Shown piece by piece: positions 49,968-57,856 of a stretch of DNA of 64,000 nt. The DNA is taken from positions 1 to 64,000 of IMG/VR virus record IMGVR_UViG_3300009182_000057, one strand, 5' to 3'. Every line of letters begins with the position of its first letter. The stretch's first letter is position 1. The position numbers were made by a program, and so were the translations under genes. The notes below the pieces were generated by a model. The model was given only the letters and a program-made list of their open reading frames with translations, was not told the origin of the DNA and searched no databases. This DNA is from a virus.

Positions 49968-52900
49968 ATGGTAAGTGTAAATCTATATACAAATTTATCT
50001 ACAGTTAATTGTAACCCTGTAAAATTTTCTATTTTAGGCAACCAATTTACAACAAGCCCTACTCCAATTATTTTTAGTAATGGATTAAGAGCTAATGTTG
50101 ATGAATTTCTTAGTAATTGTATTAGTTTTACAACTAATAACAAAACCGGATTATTTCTAACCGATACTAAAAAGGCTTCCGAATTTTTAACAGATGATTT
50201 AAAACCAAAAGATACTGGTCTGTTAACAGAAATAGATAGTCCGGTTATTGGTCAAAGTTTAATTAAAAGTCCAGTAGCAGATCATAATTTAGAATTATTA
50301 ACGTTAATAAAAGTACAAGACAATTATCAATGGGCTGTAACTGGTGTTTCTTCTTTTAATCAAAATGATGTATTTAGATTTGTATTTCAACCAGATAATT
50401 CTGTAATAGTAGAATCTGTAAAAACCAAATATCTTCTTACAAGTCTTTTTGAAGGATTTAATGGTCTTATATTTCACCCAGTAATTACACCTATTTTAAG
50501 TGCTAAAAATTTCTATATAGATGCTCAAAGATTTGATTATGCATTAGGACCAGACACTATTAGTTTATTTAGAATTAATGATGATTTATTATTACCTCGT
50601 TTTGAACAAGCTGTTGTAAAATTTAGTAATAATTTTTATGGATTAAGTTCTTTAGCTTATCTTACATCTGCCTATAAATTTCCAAAAGAAGCATCTCTTA
50701 ATTTTATTTCATACAAAGAAAAACCATCTCTCAATAGTGATGTTAAAGATAGCTTTTTAGTAAAATATAAAGTTAATCCTTTAAATAATCAAAATACATT
50801 AACTTTAGATTTAAGTACTATAAACTCTCAATACTCTCAAAATTATTTAGGAATATTTCCTCCAGAGTATTATATACAAACAACACAAGGAGTAACTTAT
50901 CCGTTAGCTCTACATGGTCTTAAAAATTATCAAACACCAGAATACAATTATAGCTTTGGTCTAGAATACGTTCAGGGTCAAAAAGGAATCAGAAGAAAAT
51001 ATGAAAACGTGTATTCCGGAACTAACCAAGATAAAGGATTAGATAATGTTTATCTAGGTTTTACTTCAGACACTATTGAAATGGATTTTCCGCCTGATAA
51101 AGATAGTCCATTTTATTTTGGCCCTACATCAAAAAGAATACCTTTAAGTTCTTCCGGTCTTATTGAAGATGGTGCTATTCCAGGTGAGACTCCATTTGCT
51201 TCTGATAGAATTTATATCAAGCTTCAAGATTATTCTGAAAAAATACCAGACTCCCCTCAGCCTCCTTCTATTACTCGCTATAGTAATACTTGGTTATGTT
51301 CTTGGTTATCTGGTAGTATGGATGGGAATAAAGTATGGATGGATAGATATTATAACCCAGCATACTACACAATTGATCAAGCTCTATCTACTAAATTGAT
51401 GGTATATCACGATAGATTAAATACGACAGAAAATTATACATTTGATATGCCGTCGCAAATGTATTTAGAACCTGGAGTTTTATATCGTTATTTTCATACA
51501 GGAAAAGAAAATAGATTAAATTATATTCAACATCTTTCTTCTAATTCTATTTTACAAGTAACTAAATGGGATTCTTCTCCTTTAATGGATGAGTCACCTA
51601 ATCAAGGTGAAGGTATATTATATTTTAATAAAGAATCTAATTTATTAGGTGATAGTTTAAATTTAGATGGAACTAATCACGTTCTTTTTCCAGCCACTAC
51701 AGAATTGTTATCCCAAAACCAATTAACTGTTTCTATGTGGTTGAATACAGAAGACTGGCAGAATATGTCTGGAAAACAAATATTTGGTAATTATTATGAT
51801 AGTGGATTTGGTCTTATAAATGAAGGATCTTTAACAACCCCAATTATTACCTTAGTAGATAGTAATGATACTTCCAATTACAAAAATAAAATATACAATC
51901 TAAATTATAGATTTTCAAATTTAGAAAATTTAACTGCCCAAAATATATCTTTTTCTAAGGGCAATAAAATAGTTCAAAGGTTGATAGATTATACCTATTG
52001 GGTTTTTGATACAAAAGGTTTGGCTGGAATTAAATATGATATTAACAATCAACCACTATTTCAAACTAATAATATATTAAATGCTAAAACTCATTTAGTT
52101 AATTCATTAAGTTCTATATCTCAAATAGAAACAGACAAATACGAAAACTTATATATATTTGATAATGTTACAAAAAATTATGTAGTTTTAGACACAAACG
52201 GTAATTACAAATCTAACGGTTCTTTATCCAAAGATGTTAATTCTATTCAAATAGATTTAAATGGAAACATAATATCTTGTTTCGGTTTACAATCTGCTGT
52301 AGATAACCAAAACAATATATGGGAAATAATTGGTGGTAATCTTTATAGGAATAAAGCAATATTTGGAAATATAGGTTATGTGCAGCAAATAAGTTTTGAT
52401 GCAGACAATTATATTTGGGTATTACACGGACAAGATAGTTTGACTAAAATAAACGTTTTAAATAATCAAATAATATTTTCAAAAAGATTAGGAAAATATT
52501 CTACATTACCTCCTGATCCTTGTTTTGATTATACAAAACAAACAAGATTTATGAATTTTGTAAGAGTGCCTAAAGATAGTAATTCAGATCCTTGTAATAC
52601 GACTTTGGTATCAACTGAAGATCGACTCATATTGGTAGACCTGAATGATGACAATATATACACTATCAACAGTAGCGGGAATATTATAACTAAATTAAAT
52701 CTTGTAGGATTAACTAATAATTTAAATGTTAATATGTTTTCTTTTGGAGATTTTACAGGATATCAATATCTTAGAAAATATGCTAGTATTAATAAACAAT
52801 TAAGTTGGAAACTTAAATTAGCTACACCTAACGGTAAAAACCCAAGCCCTTCTGTTAATATAAAAATATTACCTTATGACATTAATAATTTAAGTCCTGG

Positions 52901-53432
52901 GTGGCATCATTTTACTTTGGCATTTGATGGTGTCAATGGAACAATCAAAGCTTATTTAGATTCTGTTCAACAAGGCGATACTGTTACATTCTCTCCACAC
53001 GTTTACCAATTATATTATATATACAGAACATCTTTATTATTAGGTTGTGAAACTATACAAAATACAACTTTAAATGATATTATAGCCATAGATAATGGTT
53101 ACAAATTTACTGGACAAGTTGCAGAATTAAGACTTTATAATAAGTCTTTAACTCAAGGAGAAATAGAACAATTATATTTTTCATCTAAACACGCCGCAGA
53201 TGATAGGTCTCTATTGTGGAATATGTCTGTAGGTGAGAGAAGTTATATAGAACAAATCAAACACTGGTATAAAATGCAATTACCTGGCAGTAAAAGTAAA
53301 TATTATAACATTAATATACATAATTTAAATGTTCCAGATCAAGTTAAACAAATAATAGAAAATGGCATCAAGAACAATTTAAATAAAATAGCACCTACTA
53401 ATACTTCTTTATACAAAATTAATTGGAAATAA
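49968..53432 (+). CDS. Large tail protein: jelly-roll domain with inserted propeller
   Basis: 1154 residues from ATG 49968 (a TTG six bases upstream is less likely). The first about 550 residues are beta-rich and unnamed. A concanavalin/LamG-like jelly roll begins near 560 (LNLDGTNHVLFPATTELLS, LTVSMWLNTEDW) and ends near 977-1070 (LSPGWHHFTLAFDGVNGTIK, GQVAELRLYNKSLTQGEIEQ). Between them, about residues 716-910, is an NHL-like propeller (IETDKYENLYIFDN, VDNQNNIWEIIGG, ISFDADNYIWVLHG). The jelly roll thus carries a whole propeller as an insertion. Both folds are typical glycan binders. The C-terminal 80 residues are helical, with a basic region, possibly for assembly. Confidence 0.72.
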   Translation: MVSVNLYTNLSTVNCNPVKFSILGNQFTTSPTPIIFSNGLRANVDEFLSNCISFTTNNKTGLFLTDTKKASEFLTDDLKPKDTGLLTEIDSPVIGQSLIKSPVADHNLELLTLIKVQDNYQWAVTGVSSFNQNDVFRFVFQPDNSVIVESVKTKYLLTSLFEGFNGLIFHPVITPILSAKNFYIDAQRFDYALGPDTISLFRINDDLLLPRFEQAVVKFSNNFYGLSSLAYLTSAYKFPKEASLNFISYKEKPSLNSDVKDSFLVKYKVNPLNNQNTLTLDLSTINSQYSQNYLGIFPPEYYIQTTQGVTYPLALHGLKNYQTPEYNYSFGLEYVQGQKGIRRKYENVYSGTNQDKGLDNVYLGFTSDTIEMDFPPDKDSPFYFGPTSKRIPLSSSGLIEDGAIPGETPFASDRIYIKLQDYSEKIPDSPQPPSITRYSNTWLCSWLSGSMDGNKVWMDRYYNPAYYTIDQALSTKLMVYHDRLNTTENYTFDMPSQMYLEPGVLYRYFHTGKENRLNYIQHLSSNSILQVTKWDSSPLMDESPNQGEGILYFNKESNLLGDSLNLDGTNHVLFPATTELLSQNQLTVSMWLNTEDWQNMSGKQIFGNYYDSGFGLINEGSLTTPIITLVDSNDTSNYKNKIYNLNYRFSNLENLTAQNISFSKGNKIVQRLIDYTYWVFDTKGLAGIKYDINNQPLFQTNNILNAKTHLVNSLSSISQIETDKYENLYIFDNVTKNYVVLDTNGNYKSNGSLSKDVNSIQIDLNGNIISCFGLQSAVDNQNNIWEIIGGNLYRNKAIFGNIGYVQQISFDADNYIWVLHGQDSLTKINVLNNQIIFSKRLGKYSTLPPDPCFDYTKQTRFMNFVRVPKDSNSDPCNTTLVSTEDRLILVDLNDDNIYTINSSGNIITKLNLVGLTNNLNVNMFSFGDFTGYQYLRKYASINKQLSWKLKLATPNGKNPSPSVNIKILPYDINNLSPGWHHFTLAFDGVNGTIKAYLDSVQQGDTVTFSPHVYQLYYIYRTSLLLGCETIQNTTLNDIIAIDNGYKFTGQVAELRLYNKSLTQGEIEQLYFSSKHAADDRSLLWNMSVGERSYIEQIKHWYKMQLPGSKSKYYNINIHNLNVPDQVKQIIENGIKNNLNKIAPTNTSLYKINWK

Positions 53433-53433
53433 T

Positions 53434-54252
53434 ATGGCAGACCTCGACACACTTTTTACTAAAATAGACCAGACGTGTTCTAACATATTTTTGTTAGATG
53501 AAAATTTGTGTCTGTCTAATTCTTTAAAAGTTATTAATACCAACGTAGTCAATCTTAGTACTTCTATAAACTATATTCAAACCACATCAAATTATTTAAA
53601 TAAAGTCTATACTCTTTTTTCTAATAATAGTGCAGCTTGGATAGAAGCAAGTAATAATGTGGCTTATACTTCTGCTACTTGGATCCAAGATTTTAAAACT
53701 GTAACATCTTTAAGTGGTACTTGGGCTAATGAATTTGCTCTATACTACAATACGTTATTTGAAATTCAAGACTGGAAAACTAATAATGTAACATATTCAA
53801 CAAACAACATCCTTAATTGGTTAAATGTTAATTTTCCCGTATCAAATTTTACAGTCAATCAAATTGTTTCTGTTTATGTAAATCTTTACGAAAATTATCA
53901 ATTTGATTTAGCAAGTGGATTTAAAGCTTCATATACTCATGACTGCCACGTACCGAATGGTGGAGGCACAGTAACTTGTAATGGTCAATGTGGAAGACCT
54001 AGCAGAGGATGCAACCACCACGGAGGTAAAGCTGGTAAAGGTGGTTGTACCAATGCTTATGATGGATGTAGTGTTACTGTAACTGGAGGAGCTAATGTTA
54101 CTTGTACTTGCCCAGGTTATGGTGGCAAAACTTTAAAAATACCATCTGATGGATCTTCTTATAATTATTATGTCACGGATAGATTCTGTGCAAAATCTGT
54201 AAGAGTAAGATACAAGTATAATAATCGATCTTCGTCTTGGAGTAAAATATAA
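53434..54252 (+). CDS. Fibre-like protein with cysteine-rich tip
   Basis: 272 residues. The N-terminus (LFTKIDQTCSNIFLLDENLC) and a stalk with NSAAWIEASNNVAYTSATW units resemble the fibre stalks upstream. From about 168 to 255 there are about a dozen cysteines in HDCHVPNGGGTVTCNGQCGR, GCNHHGGKAGKGGCTNAY and CTCPGYGGKTL, with His as well, so a metal-bound or disulphide-linked tip is likely. No known domain is recognised. Overlaps the next gene by TAATG. The following protein has a similar plan. Confidence 0.7.
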   Translation: MADLDTLFTKIDQTCSNIFLLDENLCLSNSLKVINTNVVNLSTSINYIQTTSNYLNKVYTLFSNNSAAWIEASNNVAYTSATWIQDFKTVTSLSGTWANEFALYYNTLFEIQDWKTNNVTYSTNNILNWLNVNFPVSNFTVNQIVSVYVNLYENYQFDLASGFKASYTHDCHVPNGGGTVTCNGQCGRPSRGCNHHGGKAGKGGCTNAYDGCSVTVTGGANVTCTCPGYGGKTLKIPSDGSSYNYYVTDRFCAKSVRVRYKYNNRSSSWSKI

Positions 54253-55061
54253 TGAGCTACACATTTTTCAATATACCAACTTCTTATTCCATAGGAGATT
54301 CTTTATCAACAGTAAATTTGAATTACGAAACTTTGGATACTTGGATTGGATCGGTACAATTAAGTGCTCAAAATCTTTGGAAACCTCTTGTTGAATACTA
54401 TCAAGTTAAAAGTATTTTATTTAAAAATGCTGCAGCAATTGGTACATTGTGGAAACCTTCTTGGGATAATTGTGTGACTCAAGTTCAAATTAATAGTGCT
54501 AAATGGTTAGAACCTGTAGTAGTTTTTTATCCAGTAGTATTAACTGGTACAGATTTAGCTGTAGAAGGATTTGTAACGTCTCGATCCATAGAACAAGCTA
54601 CTGTAGCACCTACAACAGAAAAAAAAATAACCAAATGGCTTAATGATAATTTTTCAGCAAATTCCGGTCTTGGCGGATCAACAGCATATATAGAAAATCA
54701 AATAGCTTATGTTTATGCTTTAAAACAAGAATCATCTACGCCCATATCAACTGTAAGATTATTACAAGATACCGGAGCTTGTTCTACTAATGATGTAACT
54801 ATTACAACATATTGTACTAATCACTATAGTGGTTATGTATATTGCAGTAATGGAGACTTTAATTGCAATGGACAATCTAATGGATGTAATCAATCGGCTA
54901 CCTGCCCATGTAGTTACCCTCAAACCGGTACTCACTATTATAATCCAGTTATTAGAGCTTATTTAAATTTTAATTATTCTAATAATTATGAATCATCTAA
55001 TATATCTTGTTTAGTGTATATAATGCAAAACTGTAAATGGATATACAGCACACAAATATGA
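54252..55061 (+). CDS. Fibre-like protein with cysteine-rich tip, second copy
   Basis: 269 residues. The N-terminal SIGDSLSTVNLNYETLDTWI motif is shared with the next protein (VGDSIAKHNYNLLSLDT). A helical stalk with Trp-containing units (LWKPLVEYYQ, LWKPSWDNC, KWLEPVVVFYP) follows. The C-terminal third is Cys-rich (TTYCTNHYSGYVYCSNGDFN, CNGQSNGCNQSATCPCS). Together with the gene upstream it looks like a diverged duplicate with different stalk. The tip could be stabilised by metal or disulphides outside the cell. Overlaps the next gene by ATGA. Confidence 0.7.
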   Translation: MSYTFFNIPTSYSIGDSLSTVNLNYETLDTWIGSVQLSAQNLWKPLVEYYQVKSILFKNAAAIGTLWKPSWDNCVTQVQINSAKWLEPVVVFYPVVLTGTDLAVEGFVTSRSIEQATVAPTTEKKITKWLNDNFSANSGLGGSTAYIENQIAYVYALKQESSTPISTVRLLQDTGACSTNDVTITTYCTNHYSGYVYCSNGDFNCNGQSNGCNQSATCPCSYPQTGTHYYNPVIRAYLNFNYSNNYESSNISCLVYIMQNCKWIYSTQI

Positions 55062-56620
55062 GAACATTAACCTTAGAAATTAAAAGAGAAGAATGTGTTG
55101 GTGATTCTATAGCCAAACATAATTACAATTTATTATCTCTCGATACAACCGTATGTAATTTATCTTCAGATATTTATAAAAAAAATAACATCTTGACTTG
55201 GTTTAATGATATATCCGCCAATTCTACGATTTATAATAAAATGGCATTAGATTTTTCTAACGATGCTGTGGAAAAATATAATATAAATCACACGTCTATT
55301 AGTACATTAAGTTCATATTGGCATACTTCAGATTTTACAGTTCAATATGAACATAACAATTATAACTCAGACAGTTTTAATAATGCTAGTGATGGTTCTA
55401 TAGTCAATGCCTACACCCTCAGTACAACTATAGATACTATACAAACTAATTCTTTAAATTATTTAAATACGAATTTCCCACCAACCAATTATAATATCGG
55501 TTCTATGGTTAATGTTGTTGTTTTTATATACAATGTATTACTAGATAAATCTACAAATAATAATTCTTCTATTTGTTATATACCAACAGAACCTTCCACC
55601 AGTTTAAACGTAGGGTCCGGAGCAAATGCTTCTAATATTTTAGCTGATGCCCGTATAGACGATTATACAGTTCATTATACATATACTTCTTCCCCAAATC
55701 CTCTTGGTGGTGATAATAATAGTATTTCAATATTGACTCCTTCTGGTTCCACTTATATAACGAATAACGCAAACATACGCACAGCCGCAGCGTCTCCTAC
55801 TTCACCTTCTTATAATATTCGTTATTTGAGTGAAACATTTACTTCATCTGGATCTTGGACAGTTCCAGCTGGTGTTTCATCTGTAACGGTTTTTGCGGTT
55901 GGAGGTGGTGGATCTGGAGGATCTTATAATGCAAATGGTGGATATGCTGGTGGTGGTGGTGGTGGTGGTATTTCTTCTGGCAAAGTTGACGTGACACCTG
56001 GTAGCGTAATAAATTATACCGTAGGAGCTGGTGGTATTGGTTCTATATCAAGTTCTGGGGCAACCGGAGCTGGTGGCAATACTACATTTGGTAATATAAT
56101 AGCTTATGGAGGTCAAGCTGGTACTGGATCAGCAAATGGCGGAGGAGGTATACCTGGTACTGGAAACTATGCGACTGGTGGTGTAGGAGGTGGAGATCAA
56201 CGAGACGGAGCAGCAGGACCTATATATGACGGAACTCAATATTCTGGTGGTGGTGGTGGACGTATATCAGGCAGAGGCGGTCTAGGTGGTGGTGGAGATC
56301 ATAATGTAAGTGGATTTTTCTACGGAGCTGGTGGAGGTGGATCTGATGATGTGCGTACAACCGGAGGAGTTATTGGTAATGGTTATTCCGGTTTGCTTGT
56401 TATCTCATATGCCGTGTATACAGCAACTTCTGTTACAATTGCATCAAATGCAACAACAACAGCTCCAGCTCCAGCTTCTTATGCAGCTGGTTCATCTTAT
56501 TATAGAACTATATTAGTTGATTTTACTCACCAAGAAATGCAAGTAGCAAAAGTTTATACTTTAAAATATATTCAGCAAAATAATACCTGGATTTATACCG
56601 GCGCAACAATTAGTAATTAA
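55058..56620 (+). CDS. Fibre protein with glycine-rich domain
   Basis: 520 residues from ATG 55058, which overlaps the upstream stop (ATGA); an in-frame ATG at 55037 is an alternative. The N-terminus has the same GDS...LDT motif as its neighbour. Residues about 265-460 begin with SGSWTVPAGVSSVTVFAVGG and form a glycine-rich domain (GGYAGGGGGGG, GGGGGRISGRGGLGGGG). The WTVPAGV-type entry is the usual start of the Gly-rich domain found on phage fibres. The last 70 residues (FTHQEMQVAKVYTLKYIQQN) end in a domain that the neighbours also have (short, Trp-containing). Confidence 0.72.
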   Translation: MRTLTLEIKREECVGDSIAKHNYNLLSLDTTVCNLSSDIYKKNNILTWFNDISANSTIYNKMALDFSNDAVEKYNINHTSISTLSSYWHTSDFTVQYEHNNYNSDSFNNASDGSIVNAYTLSTTIDTIQTNSLNYLNTNFPPTNYNIGSMVNVVVFIYNVLLDKSTNNNSSICYIPTEPSTSLNVGSGANASNILADARIDDYTVHYTYTSSPNPLGGDNNSISILTPSGSTYITNNANIRTAAASPTSPSYNIRYLSETFTSSGSWTVPAGVSSVTVFAVGGGGSGGSYNANGGYAGGGGGGGISSGKVDVTPGSVINYTVGAGGIGSISSSGATGAGGNTTFGNIIAYGGQAGTGSANGGGGIPGTGNYATGGVGGGDQRDGAAGPIYDGTQYSGGGGGRISGRGGLGGGGDHNVSGFFYGAGGGGSDDVRTTGGVIGNGYSGLLVISYAVYTATSVTIASNATTTAPAPASYAAGSSYYRTILVDFTHQEMQVAKVYTLKYIQQNNTWIYTGATISN

Positions 56621-56977
56621 ATGTTAGCTCTTTTTAATAAAAATAAACAATTAATAGGATATGCTCCTAATATTTTAGAAGATAATAGTTTTCAAGGATA
56701 TCTCAAAGAAATACCTCTAGAATTTTCAAACCTAAAAGAGTGGCATTGGGAAGGAGATTTTGATAATGGTAAAATGGTATCTAATAGGAAAATAATCGAA
56801 TTGGACAATGAAGCTAAGGCGCTTAAAGAAATAATAGAAAAGTATCCTCTAGGTATTCAAATAACTAATATTATAAGACAATTGCATTTAATATCTAAAA
56901 ATGCCAATCTTTTTAATAATGATTTTAAAGAAATGAGTACAGACGTACTAGATATTTTATCAAAATATAATAAATAA
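56621..56977 (+). CDS. Hypothetical protein, possible fibre assembly role
   Basis: 118 residues, beginning right after the preceding stop. The first half (LFNKNKQLIGYAPNILEDNS, then WHWEGDFDNG) is like a short beta domain found at the start of some phage fibre-associated proteins; the second half is helical. No family recognised. Its placement after three fibre-like genes would fit a chaperone or connector, but this is inference only. Confidence 0.62.
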   Translation: MLALFNKNKQLIGYAPNILEDNSFQGYLKEIPLEFSNLKEWHWEGDFDNGKMVSNRKIIELDNEAKALKEIIEKYPLGIQITNIIRQLHLISKNANLFNNDFKEMSTDVLDILSKYNK

Positions 56978-56982
56978 AATAA

Positions 56983-57393
56983 ATGAAACACCCAAAACTA
57001 AGATTAAGAAATGCTGAAGGTTTGGGAGATATTGTAGCATGTATTTTACATTCTAAGTTTATAGGTATTATAACTCATTTTATAACAGGAAAAGATAAAC
57101 CTTGCCAAACTTGCTCTCAAAGAGCATATGCTTTAAACGTTTTATTTCCTATAAAGGTTTGGAGATTAAGATTTAAAGATAGAGAAAGTTTTTTAATATC
57201 TTTAAAAAAAGAATATGATGAATATAATCTTAATAATCATATTGAGATTAAAAAACCAGCTCCTGAGGAACCAGAACCCATAAATATTGAAAAGCCAAAG
57301 ATGGAAACTATTACAGGATATAACTTAATATCTAGTTCAGATGAATCAATAGGAGAACATTTAGTAAGAGTTCAAATCTTTAAAAGAAAATAA
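56983..57393 (+). CDS. Hypothetical protein with CxxC motif
   Basis: 136 residues. The segment AEGLGDIVACILHSKFIGII and then KPCQTCSQRAYALNVLFPIK contains a Cys-x-x-Cys-x-x-Arg motif followed by a Leu-Asn-x-Leu-x-Pro, a pattern met in small proteins of several tailed phages without known function. The C-terminal part is Pro/Glu-rich and then beta (HLVRVQIFKRK). One metal ion might be bound with a partner protein. Function unknown. Confidence 0.62.
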   Translation: MKHPKLRLRNAEGLGDIVACILHSKFIGIITHFITGKDKPCQTCSQRAYALNVLFPIKVWRLRFKDRESFLISLKKEYDEYNLNNHIEIKKPAPEEPEPINIEKPKMETITGYNLISSSDESIGEHLVRVQIFKRK

Positions 57394-57394
57394 T

Positions 57395-57856
57395 ATGGAA
57401 GTAGAAATTATTAAAATAAAATCAGAAGGTGTGTCTCTTGATCCAACGAGACAATTCGGAGTTACATTAAAGAAGATTCATTCTTCCATTCACCTATTAC
57501 ATTGGTATGCAGCAGATATTAATGTTCATGAAATTCTCGGAGATCTTTATGAGACTCTAGATGGTTTATTTGACAAACTCCAAGAAGAAATAATTGGTAC
57601 ATCAAGAATTCAAAATTCATTATTTCCTAGTATTAATTCAAATATAAATTTAGAAGACATAAATCAATACAAGGGAGATGCAGAGGATATTTTATCTAAT
57701 TATAAAAAGATAAATGAATTTACACAAAACCTATTAACTTCTTTAGAGTTCAATAATTATGTAACCACTGTAAAGTCTGGTATCAATAATACCAAGGAAG
57801 ATATTCTTTCTGCTTTTAATAAAGCAAATTATCTTCTTTCTTTAGTTAATCTTTAA
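57395..57856 (+). CDS. Ferritin-like/Dps-like helical protein (DUF5856-like)
   Basis: 153 residues, nearly all helical. The core HSSIHLLHWYAADINVHEIL with GDLYETLDGLFDKLQEEI has the His, Asp and Glu spacing of Dps-type mini-ferritins (HW..., H-x4-D, E), seen also in the phage DUF5856 family. Dps proteins bind iron and protect DNA; the phage family is not characterised to my knowledge. His36, His45, Asp50 and Glu64 are candidate iron ligands. It ends the plus-strand tail block and overlaps the stop of the convergent giant gene by four bases. Confidence 0.6.
   Translation: MEVEIIKIKSEGVSLDPTRQFGVTLKKIHSSIHLLHWYAADINVHEILGDLYETLDGLFDKLQEEIIGTSRIQNSLFPSINSNINLEDINQYKGDAEDILSNYKKINEFTQNLLTSLEFNNYVTTVKSGINNTKEDILSAFNKANYLLSLVNL

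Noticed and set aside
55037-55057. Upstream ATG of the Gly-rich fibre
   Set aside because: ATG 55058 forms the usual four-base overlap and begins just before the shared motif; the upstream start remains possible.
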